DNA of 61,149 nt from an uncultured Bacteroidales bacterium (GCA_937916355.1 CALFTM010000007.1:1-61149), one strand, 5' to 3'; positions 51,950 to 60,789 are shown, numbered from the stretch's first letter. Notes: a model not told the origin generated them from the letters alone. Numbers and translations: made by a program.

Positions 51950-52462
51950 TTATAGAAAAAGAATTAGGTTCTCTTCATTTTTCCTGTTTTTTTCTGCAAC
52001 TTTAAAATCTTTTGCTGGGTAACCGATTGGTAATAGCACCATTGGTTCGATATTCTCCGGCAATTTTACGATTTTTCTACATTTTTCAGGGTCGAAATTG
52101 CAAACCCAGCAGGTTCCCAACCCGACCTCTTCTACTGCAAGCGCAATATGCTCTGCAGCGATGGCAATGTCGATGTCGCAGTGGTCTTTTCCGTCAAATT
52201 TCCTTTTCCACGAAACCTCGTGGTTTCCACATACCAATATGTACAGTGGGGCAGAGGCAAACCAATCACGGTCATAACACTCCTTGATCTCCTCCCGAAT
52301 CTCTTCGCTTTGAAGAACTAAGAACGACCAAGGTTGAAGATTACAAGCAGAAGGTGCCATTCGCGCCACTTCCAAGATATACTTCAACTTCTCTTCTTCT
52401 ACAGGACTATTTGAAAAGTCTCTGACCGAACATCTTTTTTTTGCCAAATCAAGTAAGTTCAT
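51950..52462 (-). CDS. Nitroreductase-family FMN oxidoreductase
   Basis: This 170-residue flavoprotein has the FMN-binding start KRCSVRDFSNSPV, then ARMAPSACNLQPWSFLVL near residue 34. IAAEHIALAVEEVGLGTCWV and a C-terminal LLPIGYPA are also present. It is at the short end of the family. NAD(P)H-dependent reduction of nitro groups or quinones is expected; the true substrate is unknown. It is mid-operon, with gaps of 28 and about 40 bases to its neighbours. Confidence 0.9.
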   Translation of the reverse strand: MNLLDLAKKRCSVRDFSNSPVEEEKLKYILEVARMAPSACNLQPWSFLVLQSEEIREEIKECYDRDWFASAPLYILVCGNHEVSWKRKFDGKDHCDIDIAIAAEHIALAVEEVGLGTCWVCNFDPEKCRKIVKLPENIEPMVLLPIGYPAKDFKVAEKNRKNEENLILFL

Positions 52463-52490
52463 CTACTTCCTCCTTTTAGGTTAATTTTTA

Positions 52491-53015
52491 TTAATAAAAG
52501 GACTTTACCTCGTTTTTCAAGATGGCAAGTGCCACGTCGATGGGAGTCTGCTCAATATTGCCGTATCTTTCCAATATCATTTTTGCAAGTTCGATAGATG
52601 GAAGTTCATCCGGAATATTATCCGCACAACTATTTACCAGTTGAACGATACTCTCTTTGGCGTTTTTCGTTACAGACCAAACATCGTTGCTAACATAAAT
52701 CTGTTGTGTCACGTTATGGTCAAACTCCTCTCTGATTGTGGTGAGAAGGGCAACTTGAAGATCCCTTACGTTCATGTAGCTTTGTTGAACACGAATCACC
52801 AGTGAATTGGGTTCGATTCTCTCCAAAAAAAGAGCGAGTCTCTCGTAGGCAGTCAGTCTTATTGGATTAAGATTCTTTGCGCTCTCTCTGCGTAGTGCAT
52901 AACGACGATTTTTCTCCTCGTTTTTCATGAGATTTGAGAGGATATAGTAGGTCGCAACCAACACCATTACTCCCGGTATGGTTAATTTTGCGAGTTCTAA
53001 AAGAAATTCTGCCAT
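52491..53015 (-). CDS. Single-pass membrane protein of unknown function (DUF7935-like)
   Basis: This 174-residue protein has one N-terminal transmembrane helix (about 10-28). A basic stretch and a conserved-looking cytoplasmic region follow with LNPIRLTAYERLALFLERI and LQVALLTTIREEFDHNVTQQIYV. I associate this pattern with a small Bacteroidota-only family (DUF7935), from memory only. It lies between a GT2 gene and a nitroreductase gene in the same operon. No function can be given. Confidence 0.65.
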   Translation of the reverse strand: MAEFLLELAKLTIPGVMVLVATYYILSNLMKNEEKNRRYALRRESAKNLNPIRLTAYERLALFLERIEPNSLVIRVQQSYMNVRDLQVALLTTIREEFDHNVTQQIYVSNDVWSVTKNAKESIVQLVNSCADNIPDELPSIELAKMILERYGNIEQTPIDVALAILKNEVKSFY

Positions 53016-53046
53016 ATTTTATCGAGTTATATTATTTGTTGAATTA

Positions 53047-54009
53047 TTAATCATCTAATTTGATCGTTTTATCAAACTTGTAAATGTTTCTTTCGTTAGA
53101 ATTTCTGACGATGAGTTCGCCAAGAAAACCTGAAAGAAAAAGGAGTGTTCCTAATATCATCATTGTCAGAGATATATAGAAAAATGGACTGTCTGTTACG
53201 AGTGGCGCAATTGAGTTGTTGAGTATATGTATCAACTTGTTTGCTCCAACTACACAGATGGCGATGAAACCGACTAAAAACATCAGTGAACCCACAACTC
53301 CGAAAAAGTGCATTGGCTTTTTGCCAAATGTGGAGAGAAACCACAAAGTGATCAGATCCAAATATCCATTGATGAACCTGTTCAAACCGAATTTGGACTC
53401 TCCATACTTACGGGCTTGATGTATCACCACTTTCTCTCCGATTTTTTCATACCCTGCGTTTTTAGCGAGATATGGAATGTATCGGTGCATTTCACCATAT
53501 ACTTCGATGTTTTTGATGACCTCTTTTTTGTATGCTTTCAGTCCGCAATTGAAATCGTGTAGCTTGATGCCGGATATCATGCGGGTTGTTGCATTGAAGA
53601 GTTTAGAGGGAAGGTTTTTCATCAATTTTGAATCGTACCTTTTCTTCTTCCATCCTGAGACGAGGTCGTAGTCCTCCTCCGTGATCATTCTATACAATTC
53701 AGGAATTTCGTTCGGACTATCCTGAAGGTCTGCATCCATAGTGATGACCACATCCCCCTGTGCTTTTTCAAAACCACAATATAGGGCGGCGGACTTCCCA
53801 TAATTTCTTTTAAACTTTATGCCTTTCGCTTCGGAATGCTCTTCTGATAGATGTTCGATCACTTTCCATGAGCTATCCGAACTCCCATCGTCTACGAAAA
53901 TCACCTCGTAGGAGAAACTGTTCTCATCCATGACCCGCTTGATCCATGAGAACAATTCAGGAAGCGACTCCTCTTCGTTATATAGCGGCACAATGACTGT
54001 TATGTCCAT
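53047..54009 (-). CDS. GT2 glycosyltransferase, DPM/GtrB type, with C-terminal membrane helices
   Basis: This protein of about 320 residues begins DITVIVPLYNEEESLPELF and has FVDDGSSDSSW, the metal-binding DADLQDSPNEI and the acceptor-site segment HDFNCGLKAYKKE. Two transmembrane helices follow (about 230-260 and 270-300). This is the polyprenyl-phosphate hexosyltransferase arrangement, expected to charge undecaprenyl phosphate with a sugar. The ATG at 54009 is chosen; one at 54030 would overlap the DUF4199 gene by 17 bases. The order DUF4199 then GT2 is familiar in Bacteroidota. Confidence 0.9.
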   Translation of the reverse strand: MDITVIVPLYNEEESLPELFSWIKRVMDENSFSYEVIFVDDGSSDSSWKVIEHLSEEHSEAKGIKFKRNYGKSAALYCGFEKAQGDVVITMDADLQDSPNEIPELYRMITEEDYDLVSGWKKKRYDSKLMKNLPSKLFNATTRMISGIKLHDFNCGLKAYKKEVIKNIEVYGEMHRYIPYLAKNAGYEKIGEKVVIHQARKYGESKFGLNRFINGYLDLITLWFLSTFGKKPMHFFGVVGSLMFLVGFIAICVVGANKLIHILNNSIAPLVTDSPFFYISLTMMILGTLLFLSGFLGELIVRNSNERNIYKFDKTIKLDD

Positions 54010-54013
54010 ATTT

Positions 54014-54556
54014 TTATTGCTGGTTTTCAAAGTTGTTTACAATTTTTTTTCTTTTCAAAACGAGAAAAAACGATATGAAAAGAATCCCGATGAAGTTTAG
54101 TAGCAAATAGCCCACAAACACCGACATTGATACTTCCTTGGCGGAATAACTGTTCAGTTGTTGGGTGACCAGTTTTGCCTCCTCTGCCGAACCTGCTCCT
54201 GCTTTTATCGCTGCAATCATTGACTCTTTCAAGATTGTCATTGCGTCTGTGTTGAGATAAAAGAAGAAAAATGTCACAACCGCAATAATGACTGCCGCAT
54301 AAAAAATCATGTTCCATCCGTATTTTACGACTTGGAAGTACTTTGCTTCTCCTTCGTGATCCTCTGCGAAATATTGTCGAGTGTAGTGGATGATGCAAAA
54401 GAAGGTGCTGAACATCATGGCAAAATCGATGGCGAACTGAATAAAGGAGTTGGGAGACAAACTCCACCCGATGATGAGTAGGAATGACGAGATTGCCCCA
54501 AGAACCAATCCCGAGTGCATGGTATGATTGATGATATTTTCCTTTTTATCCGCCAT
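54014..54556 (-). CDS. DUF4199-domain membrane protein
   Basis: This 180-residue protein has four transmembrane helices (about 15-35, 40-60, 75-100 and 140-165), a short Ala/Glu-rich loop and a basic C-terminus, the DUF4199 pattern of Bacteroidota. The start is set at the ATG at 54556. A TTG 18 bases upstream lies inside the promoter box and is rejected. It heads the transcript that continues into the GT2 gene. Function is unknown. Confidence 0.8.
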   Translation of the reverse strand: MADKKENIINHTMHSGLVLGAISSFLLIIGWSLSPNSFIQFAIDFAMMFSTFFCIIHYTRQYFAEDHEGEAKYFQVVKYGWNMIFYAAVIIAVVTFFFFYLNTDAMTILKESMIAAIKAGAGSAEEAKLVTQQLNSYSAKEVSMSVFVGYLLLNFIGILFISFFLVLKRKKIVNNFENQQ

Positions 54557-54571
54557 CTTTAGAAAGTTTTG

Positions 54572-54579
54572 CAAAGTTA
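54572..54579 (-). promoter_or_regulatory. -7 box for the DUF4199-GT2 operon
   Basis: TAACTTTG on the minus strand is a perfect TAnnTTTG match, 15 bases before the ATG at 54556. It implies a very short leader. Confidence 0.5.
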
Positions 54580-54701
54580 CTATTTTTCTATTTAAAAATG
54601 GTCGAATAGAGTGTATTTATTTTATGAAACTGTCTCTTTTTGATTGTAATTGAGAAAATTTTTTGTCTGTCGTTGTGATAAAGATGATTTTACATGGTAA
54701 T

Positions 54702-55328
54702 TTATAACATGAACCATAAAACAAACCAGTGGCATAGACAACCTGTAAAGGTGAATATGTGCCATATCATGTGGTAGTATGGGTGGTCATCGTCTTTCCA
54801 GAAAAAGTAAGTTCCAAGCGAAAAGGCGATTCCTTCCCCTAAAAGGCAGAAAAGGCTGCTCGCCGGTAGTGCGTCATAGACCGGTTTGGCGAAAAAGACA
54901 ACCATCCAGCCCATTATTAAGTAGATGGCTAATGAGAGGCGAGGGTGCTTGCCCAACGCTAAAATTTTGTATGATATGCCGCCGATCACCAATAGCCATG
55001 TGATGATGAGGAGGACTGTCCCCAATGTGCCTCCTACTGCCCATACCAAAATAGGGGTGTATGAGCCTGCGATAGAGATGTAGATCGAACTGTGGTCGAA
55101 GTAGCGCAATTTCTTTTTTTTGTCGGGGTTGTCTGCATTGTGATAGAGCGTCGACGAACTGAACATTATGATTTCGGCAATTACGAATGTAATCAGGCTT
55201 GCGTTGAGTGACATTGAACCATGTTTCCAGCCTTTTATGAGCAATAGGATTCCCATGATGATAAAAATCCCTAATGAAATCAAATGGCTTAGGGTGTTGG
55301 CCGTCTTTTCTCTTTGTTCATTTAACAT
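54702..55328 (-). CDS. Hemolysin III (PAQR) family membrane protein
   Basis: This 208-residue protein has seven hydrophobic segments and the PAQR signatures. These are EKTANTLSHLISLG at the start, MFSSSTLYHNA near residue 55, the FDHSSIYISIAGSYTP motif near 77, and the C-terminal HMIWHIFTFTGCLCHWF with metal-binding His. The family takes its name from a Bacillus cereus haemolysin; bacterial function is uncertain. It follows the AlkD-like gene by 11 bases. Confidence 0.92.
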   Translation of the reverse strand: MLNEQREKTANTLSHLISLGIFIIMGILLLIKGWKHGSMSLNASLITFVIAEIIMFSSSTLYHNADNPDKKKKLRYFDHSSIYISIAGSYTPILVWAVGGTLGTVLLIITWLLVIGGISYKILALGKHPRLSLAIYLIMGWMVVFFAKPVYDALPASSLFCLLGEGIAFSLGTYFFWKDDDHPYYHMIWHIFTFTGCLCHWFVLWFML

Positions 55329-55339
55329 GATTTTTTCTT

Positions 55340-56053
55340 TTATGAATGAAAATATGAAAGTTCGGCACCGACCTCATCGCAGATGATTTTGATGCCGGCT
55401 CCTTTTTTGTTTTGTATGTTTTTGAGAAAATTCTTCACCTCATCAGGGTTTTCCCTTGCGACCATTTTCGCACAACGGCAAACTGTTGAGTAGATGTTGT
55501 AGAGCGGTGATTCTGCATCCTCTTCCATCTTTTGAAGAAGAAGTTTTTGATTGTTTAATTTCACCCCTTGCAACATCAGGTTGGTGAGGTTGATATACCC
55601 CAAAGCTGCATGGTATTCGTTCCTCGCTTCTTTACATATTAGGTAATGGGAGAAATCTTCACTATGCAAGTTCACTTTCTCGTTAGGTTTTACCTTTGAT
55701 AAAAAGTTTTTCGAGAATTGTTCGCAGAGTTCGAGGTTGGTCAGCTTTTTGCACCATTCGTCGAGGTCGCTTGTCGTGAAAGAATTTTTGTTCAGGTCTT
55801 TTTCTAAATTGAATGTCGCAAAAATCATCATTTCGCGGATGCCCGACCACCATGCACGCTGAGCCAGTAGGGGATTGCTTTCAAAACGCATACTGATGGT
55901 TTTGATTCGTGGCAGAGCGACCCCATAGTTCAGTTTGTAACCTAAAGAGGACATTCCCTCTGATGCGACCCCATTCATGGAGGCGAAAAAGAATTTTTTT
56001 GCTTGGTTGAACAATTTTTCTACCTCACTATTATAAGGAAATATTTTCTCCAT
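55340..56053 (-). CDS. AlkD-like DNA alkylation repair protein (HEAT-like repeats)
   Basis: This 237-residue all-helical protein starts at the ATG at 56053; the upstream frame to 56104 precedes the promoter. NPLLAQRAWWSGIREMMIFATF and DLDEWCKKLTNLELCEQF match the HEAT-like helices of AlkD-type glycosylases, which excise alkylated bases. NPDEVKNFLKNIQNKKGAG resembles the C-terminal repeats. Catalytic residues cannot be confirmed by eye, so activity is uncertain. It heads a two-gene unit with the hemolysin III gene. Confidence 0.65.
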   Translation of the reverse strand: MEKIFPYNSEVEKLFNQAKKFFFASMNGVASEGMSSLGYKLNYGVALPRIKTISMRFESNPLLAQRAWWSGIREMMIFATFNLEKDLNKNSFTTSDLDEWCKKLTNLELCEQFSKNFLSKVKPNEKVNLHSEDFSHYLICKEARNEYHAALGYINLTNLMLQGVKLNNQKLLLQKMEEDAESPLYNIYSTVCRCAKMVARENPDEVKNFLKNIQNKKGAGIKIICDEVGAELSYFHS

Positions 56054-56074
56054 ATTTGTCTCAGAATTTTTGTT

Positions 56075-56082
56075 CAAAGTTA
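56075..56082 (-). promoter_or_regulatory. -7 box of the AlkD-like gene promoter
   Basis: TAACTTTG on the minus strand fits TAnnTTTG and lies 21 bases before the ATG at 56053. This rules out the in-frame start at 56104. Confidence 0.55.
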
Positions 56083-56251
56083 ATGCTTTTTGCCTTAAAA
56101 GCATTGCAGAAGTGAGATAATTTAGGGATTTTATATTAGTTTTCTTAATTTTATTGAAAGAGTAGATGGGAGAGCCTCTTCATTTTTAAGAAAATTAAAA
56201 GAACGATAGAATAATTATTGGTAGATATACTTGTGAGTAAAAAATAATCTA

Positions 56252-56259
56252 TAAATTTG
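56252..56259 (+). promoter_or_regulatory. -7 box of the first tandem barrel gene
   Basis: TAAATTTG is a perfect TAnnTTTG match 67 bases before the start codon at 56327. Confidence 0.5.
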
Positions 56260-56326
56260 CGAGCATTTTGGAAGTTTCCAAACTGCATAACCTAAAAATA
56301 TTGTTTCACAAAAAAAGAAAATTACG

Positions 56327-56998
56327 ATGAAGAAATTTTTGCTCGCAGTTGCTTCGCTCTTTGTGGCATTGACTGCAACCGCATCTAATGTGGAAAAAAT
56401 TCAGTTTGCAAATCAAGGTAGTTTTACGTTGGGTGCGATGGTGGGAATACCTCACGGAGGTTCTGCCAATATGCCTTTCCTCTCTCTTGATGGAATGGTA
56501 GGTATCACAGACGGTTTCATTCACACGAAAACATTTGGAGACAATGGAGCGATCGATGTTGGTGCGTATGTAGGATATGTTCACTTCGGAGATACTGATG
56601 AGTGGTTTGACGGAGTTGATTCAAAGTTGAAAGAGAGAGCATGGAGTTTGCCAATCATGGCTCGTTGTGGTTTCCACTTTGAGTTCGTTAAGGGATTGGA
56701 TGTTTCTGCAGGTTTCCAAGGAGGTGTTGCCATCCAAAATTATCGTTGGAGCTACCACCGTGCTGGTGAAAAGATGGCGAATGATGCTGATGGTGATGTA
56801 GATGGAATTTTTGGTATGTACCTTAACGCTAAGTGGTATTTCACCGATGTGTTTGGTGTAAAGATTGAATATTCTGGAGACTGGATTGGTGATGGTCACG
56901 GAGGATATGCGGGAACAGATCATCCAGGTCATGGAAAGGTTTGGATTTCTGGACATAGCGTGCCTTACTTCTCTGCTGGTGTGACTTTCAATTTCTAA
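56327..56998 (+). CDS. Outer-membrane beta-barrel protein, tandem paralogue 1 of 3
   Basis: This 223-residue protein has a signal peptide ending at TATAS. The mature part starts VEKIQFANQGSFTLGAMVGIP. Strand segments include FIHTKTFGDNGAIDVGAYVGY, ARCGFHFEFVKGLDVSAGFQGG, the FTDVFGVKIEYSGDW pair and a terminal SAGVTFNF. The alternating pattern and final Phe indicate a small outer-membrane barrel of unknown cargo. It is the longest of three tandem copies, with an Asp/Gly-rich loop (NDADGDVDG) near residue 155. Confidence 0.75.
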   Translation: MKKFLLAVASLFVALTATASNVEKIQFANQGSFTLGAMVGIPHGGSANMPFLSLDGMVGITDGFIHTKTFGDNGAIDVGAYVGYVHFGDTDEWFDGVDSKLKERAWSLPIMARCGFHFEFVKGLDVSAGFQGGVAIQNYRWSYHRAGEKMANDADGDVDGIFGMYLNAKWYFTDVFGVKIEYSGDWIGDGHGGYAGTDHPGHGKVWISGHSVPYFSAGVTFNF

Positions 56999-57138
56999 TG
57001 GATAGATTTTAGAATTAATTTAAACAAATAGGAGTGGCGATCGTTGTCGCTCCTATTTTTATGTTTTAGTGTGAGAAGAAACCAAACCTAAATCAATTTT
57101 TGATTTTGTCAAATCGCTTAAATTATAAAAAGAAAATT

Positions 57139-57717
57139 ATGATGAAGAGATTATTGTTTGCTGTTGCTTTATTTCTTGTTGTATCGGCTGCTTCTGCATC
57201 AAATGTGGAAAAAATTCAGTTTGCTAATCAAGGAGATTTCTCATTAGGAGTTACGATAGGTATTCCTTCAAATTCCAGAATTGCAGTTATGCCGACTTAT
57301 TCGATAGATGGTATGTGGGGGCTAAAAGAAGGTTTTGCCAAAACTAAGACTTTCGGGGAGAATGGTGCCATAGATTTGGGTCTCTATGCCAATCTCACTC
57401 TCTATTATCATGGGGTCAGTTGTGAAAAAGACCCTTATTGGTCTATTCCTATTGCAGTTCGTTCTGGTTTTCATTGGGAATTTGTGAAAAAGTTGGATGT
57501 GTACGCAGGTTTACAGGGAGGTGTTACGATTTCTAAGACGTGGTATGGTATTGATGTTGATTCAGATGTCTACACCGATGGTATATTGGGAATGTATGCA
57601 GGTGTAAAATGGATGTTCACAAAGGTTTTCGGTGTTAAGGTGGAGTACTCGGTAGATTGGATGGGAGAAATGAACAATATGCCTCCATTTGCAGGAGGTG
57701 TTACATTCAACTTTTAA
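57139..57717 (+). CDS. Outer-membrane beta-barrel protein, tandem paralogue 2 of 3
   Basis: This 192-residue protein starts at the ATG at 57139 (or the next codon). The in-frame TTG at 57100 would put about 13 extra residues before the signal peptide. The mature start VEKIQFANQGDFSLGVTIGIP is nearly identical to paralogue 1. The TKTFGENGAIDLGLYAN, RSGFHWEFVKKLDVYAGLQGG and VFGVKVEYSVDW strands and the terminal GGVTFNF repeat the pattern. Loops are shorter. The 140-base gap to paralogue 1 has a weak hairpin (AGGAG/CTCCT near 57030-57054). Confidence 0.75.
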   Translation: MMKRLLFAVALFLVVSAASASNVEKIQFANQGDFSLGVTIGIPSNSRIAVMPTYSIDGMWGLKEGFAKTKTFGENGAIDLGLYANLTLYYHGVSCEKDPYWSIPIAVRSGFHWEFVKKLDVYAGLQGGVTISKTWYGIDVDSDVYTDGILGMYAGVKWMFTKVFGVKVEYSVDWMGEMNNMPPFAGGVTFNF

Positions 57718-57800
57718 TCGGACAACCTCTGATAAATCAAGGTGCGGCATCTTGTCTCTCCTTTTTTTATTTTTTAACAAGAGAATAAAAACTTCTCATG

Positions 57801-57835
57801 TTTGTGATTCATAAAATGTTTTTGTCGTATATTTG
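57801..57835 (+). promoter_or_regulatory. Promoter of tandem barrel gene 3
   Basis: TTTG (57801-57804) and TATATTTG (57828-57835), 23 bases apart, match the Bacteroidota consensus, 28 bases before the start codon. The third copy therefore has its own promoter. Confidence 0.65.
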
Positions 57836-57863
57836 CGCAAAAATTTAAGTAAATTGTATTTTT

Positions 57864-58451
57864 ATGAAAAAATTGTTTTTGACGCTTATTGCGGCGTTTG
57901 TTTCGTTGAGCGCATTTTCGGATGCTAAGGTAAAGGAGATTGCAGTGGTCGAAAAAGGAGGCTGTAATATGGGTATTATGATTGGAGTTCCTCCGATTGA
58001 TTACTATGCTGATGGTGAGCATGTGAACAGTACCATTCCGACTTTCTCGTACGATGCTAATTGGGGTGTGGCTTCTGGGTTTGCTAAGACTAAGACTTTC
58101 GGAAATAACGGAGGTGTGGATGTCGGTTTCATCTATAGTATCAACCATTATGATGGCGATAATTCTAAAAGAGGTATGTTGCAAAATTCTATTTTAGTTC
58201 GTGCCGCTTTCCACTGGGAGTTCGTGAAGAATTTGGATGTTTACATGGGTATTGCTAACGGTGTCAATATTTTCAATTCGACTGATAGCCATGCAAGTTG
58301 GGATTTTTCCGATTGCAATTATGCGGGAGGTGTTTTTGCTGGTGTGAAGTATTATTTCACAGATTTCTTTGGTGTTAAAATTGATTTTGCTTCGGATTGG
58401 AATGATCGCAACATCTCCAATTTTGGTGGAGGTGTGACATTTAAGTTCTAA
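57864..58451 (+). CDS. Outer-membrane beta-barrel protein, tandem paralogue 3 of 3
   Basis: This 195-residue protein is the most diverged copy. After the signal peptide (ending FSDA) it has VKEIAVVEKGGCNMGIMIGVP, then TKTFGNNGGVDVGFIYS, RAAFHWEFVKNLDVYMGIANG, the FTDFFGVKIDFASDW pair and a terminal GGGVTFKF. The FHWEFVK-LDVY core is shared with the other two. It has its own promoter and terminator, so the three copies may be expressed differently. Function is unknown. Confidence 0.75.
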   Translation: MKKLFLTLIAAFVSLSAFSDAKVKEIAVVEKGGCNMGIMIGVPPIDYYADGEHVNSTIPTFSYDANWGVASGFAKTKTFGNNGGVDVGFIYSINHYDGDNSKRGMLQNSILVRAAFHWEFVKNLDVYMGIANGVNIFNSTDSHASWDFSDCNYAGGVFAGVKYYFTDFFGVKIDFASDWNDRNISNFGGGVTFKF

Positions 58452-58472
58452 TTTGAAATAGAAAAAATTGTC

Positions 58473-58499
58473 AAAGGAGGAGTAATTCCTCCTTTTTTT
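58473..58499 (+). terminator. Terminator after tandem barrel gene 3
   Basis: AAAGGAGGA (58473-58481) pairs with TCCTCCTTT (58488 on) over a 6-base loop, followed by T residues. Confidence 0.9.
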
Positions 58500-58577
58500 G
58501 TATGGTTTGATTTTATACATGATTTCAACGTAAAAAACCTCTCCTCTTATATGTTTCCTTTCTATAAGAAAAAATGT

Positions 58578-58585
58578 TAAATTTG
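58578..58585 (+). promoter_or_regulatory. -7 box of the miaA promoter, deciding its start codon
   Basis: TAAATTTG fits TAnnTTTG. Transcription would start near 58592, at the in-frame TTG of 58594, so the ATG at 58612 is the likely start. Confidence 0.55.
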
Positions 58586-58611
58586 TAGGTGTTTTGAATA
58601 AAAAGCAGGTT

Positions 58612-59529
58612 ATGAATTATGATATGCTAACCATATTAGGTCCGACGGCCTCTGGTAAGACCGCATTTGCGGTACAGGTGGCGAAAGAACTGGATGCTGA
58701 GATCATCAGCGCCGATTCTCGCCAGATTTATCGCCGCATGGATATTGGTACAGGAAAAGATTTGTCAGATTACAAAATAGATGGGAATAACATACCTTAC
58801 CACTTGATTGATATTGCAGATGCCGGTTATAAATATAACCTTTTTGAATATCAAAGAGACTTTCATTATGTTTATGAGGATTTGAAAAGGCGTTCAGTCT
58901 TTCCGATATTGTGTGGAGGTACCGGCTTATATCTGGAGTCTGTTTTGAAAGGTTATAAAATGATGCCGGTTCCTCAGAATGATGCACTTAGAGAGAGCCT
59001 TTCGGGGAAAACGTTGGAGGAGTTGACGCAAATATTGTCTACGTACAAAACTTTGCATAATACGACCGATGTCGATACTGCCAAACGTGCCATCCGTGCA
59101 ATCGAAATTCAGGAGTATTACAAAACCCATCCACAGGAGTTTGTCGAGTTCCCTGAAATCAAATCCCTAATCGTTGGAGTTGACATTTCCAGAGATTTGC
59201 GTCGAGAGCGTATTTCTCAACGCTTGCGTACTCGTTTGGATGAAGGGATGGTGCAGGAAGTCAGAGATATTTTAGCCTCTGGTATTTCTCCGGAAGATAT
59301 GATTTATTATGGTTTAGAATATAAATATCTTACACTCTACATCATCGGAGAGATGAGTTATGAGTCGATGGTCTCAGAGTTGGAAATTGCTATCCATCAG
59401 TTTGCAAAACGTCAGATGACATGGTTTCGAGGAATGGAGAGAAGAGGTTTTAAGATTCATTGGATCGATTGTGGATTAAAAATGTCCGAGAAGGTGGAGC
59501 AGGTCTTGTCTCTTTTGAATAATGATTAA
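58612..59529 (+). CDS. miaA: tRNA dimethylallyltransferase
   Basis: This 305-residue enzyme adds a dimethylallyl group to N6 of A37 in tRNAs reading codons that start with U. It has the P-loop LGPTASGKT near residue 8, SADSRQIYRRMDIGTGK near 37, LCGGTGLYLESVLKG near 102, and the C-terminal IHQFAKRQMTWFRG tRNA-binding segment. Length is normal. It is 15 bases upstream of an M23 lipoprotein gene, probably in one transcript. Confidence 0.96.
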   Translation: MNYDMLTILGPTASGKTAFAVQVAKELDAEIISADSRQIYRRMDIGTGKDLSDYKIDGNNIPYHLIDIADAGYKYNLFEYQRDFHYVYEDLKRRSVFPILCGGTGLYLESVLKGYKMMPVPQNDALRESLSGKTLEELTQILSTYKTLHNTTDVDTAKRAIRAIEIQEYYKTHPQEFVEFPEIKSLIVGVDISRDLRRERISQRLRTRLDEGMVQEVRDILASGISPEDMIYYGLEYKYLTLYIIGEMSYESMVSELEIAIHQFAKRQMTWFRGMERRGFKIHWIDCGLKMSEKVEQVLSLLNND

Positions 59530-59544
59530 AAAATTAAAAAAACT

Positions 59545-60789
59545 ATGAATGGATTTAATAAAAAACCGGTAAATATACTTTTTTTTAGTTGCCTACTTTT
59601 ACTCTTTTCTTGTGCGGAAAAAAAAGTGAATGAATCATCTCAAAACATTCAGAAAGATAGTGTTGTTTCAGTTTCTGTAGAAAAGAGGGATAGTTTCATG
59701 GGGATTGATATAGAGGGTCGTGAAGTACAACACGGACGTATTCCGAACAACCAGACATTAGGAGGTTTATTGTCCGACTATGGTCTGACGGCACGTCAAA
59801 TTCATGATATGGAGTTGAAGTCTCGTCCGATTTTCAATGTGCGAAAAATTAAGGCAGGTAATCCCTACCACATTATCCAAAGTGCCGACACAATTCATAA
59901 AACTGACTATTTTGTATATGAGGTCAATATGACTGAATATGTGGTGTATGATCTGACGGACACAATTAGTGTGAGTCGTTTTGAGAAAGATTTGGTGATA
60001 AAAGATAGGGTGGTCACTGGTGTGATTGAGAGTTCTTTATGGAATTCCGTAGTAGGACAAGGTGTTCCGTTTGAGTTGGCATTGGAATTGTCCAATATTT
60101 ATGCTTGGAACATAGATTTCTTTGGATTGCAGAAAGGAGACAGGTACACCGTCCAGTATGTGGAAGTTTTGTGTGATTCAAATTTTGTGCGGATTGACAC
60201 TGTGAAGTGTGCAAAATTCACCCACTGTGGAACCGATTTTTATGCCATCCCATTTACTCAAAAAGGGAGAAGAGATTATTATGATTATGATGGAGCGAGT
60301 CTGCGTAAAGCTTTTTTGAAAGCTCCGTTGAGTTACTCTCGTATCAGTTCCCATTTTTCTCATAGTAGATTTCATCCCGTTTTGAAATATTATCGTCCGC
60401 ATCATGGTGTAGATTATGCTGCGCCGACTGGCACACCTGTCATGACAATTGGTGACGGGCGAGTAGTGTTTAAAGGCTGGACGAAAGGAGGCGGAAATAC
60501 CGTCAAAATACAACACAATAGTGTTTACACGACCGTATATATGCACCTTTCAAAATTCGGTAAAATATCACAAGGTAGCGTGGTTAAACAAGGAGAAGTT
60601 ATCGGGTATGTCGGTAGCACGGGAATTTCCACTGGTCCACATTTGGATTTCAGGGTCTATGAAAATGGCACTCCTGTTAATCCGTTAAAAGTGAAATCGC
60701 CACCTGTCGAACCTGTAGATTCTCTTTTGATGCCACAATTTATGATGGAACGAGACTCTATGTTAAAAAAATTGGTGTTGGTTGAATGA
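59545..60789 (+). CDS. M23-family peptidase lipoprotein with variant zinc ligand
   Basis: This 414-residue protein has a lipoprotein signal peptide with lipobox LLFSC (Cys near residue 23). A long N-terminal region (about 60-260) follows, including a segment resembling OapA/LysM-type folds (NNQTLGGLLSDYGLTARQIHDM). The C-terminal M23 domain (about 270-395) has HHGVDY with the usual HxxxD and the catalytic-type VYMHL. The final motif is GPHLDF rather than GPHLHF, so the second His, normally a zinc ligand, is Asp. Activity as a peptidoglycan endopeptidase is likely but not certain. It is cotranscribed with miaA. Confidence 0.88.
   Translation: MNGFNKKPVNILFFSCLLLLFSCAEKKVNESSQNIQKDSVVSVSVEKRDSFMGIDIEGREVQHGRIPNNQTLGGLLSDYGLTARQIHDMELKSRPIFNVRKIKAGNPYHIIQSADTIHKTDYFVYEVNMTEYVVYDLTDTISVSRFEKDLVIKDRVVTGVIESSLWNSVVGQGVPFELALELSNIYAWNIDFFGLQKGDRYTVQYVEVLCDSNFVRIDTVKCAKFTHCGTDFYAIPFTQKGRRDYYDYDGASLRKAFLKAPLSYSRISSHFSHSRFHPVLKYYRPHHGVDYAAPTGTPVMTIGDGRVVFKGWTKGGGNTVKIQHNSVYTTVYMHLSKFGKISQGSVVKQGEVIGYVGSTGISTGPHLDFRVYENGTPVNPLKVKSPPVEPVDSLLMPQFMMERDSMLKKLVLVE

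Noticed and set aside
54027..54467. 146-codon minus-strand frame inside the DUF4199 gene
   Set aside because: It is Ser/Arg/His-rich, lacks a promoter and overlaps a membrane protein whose frame has four clear helices.
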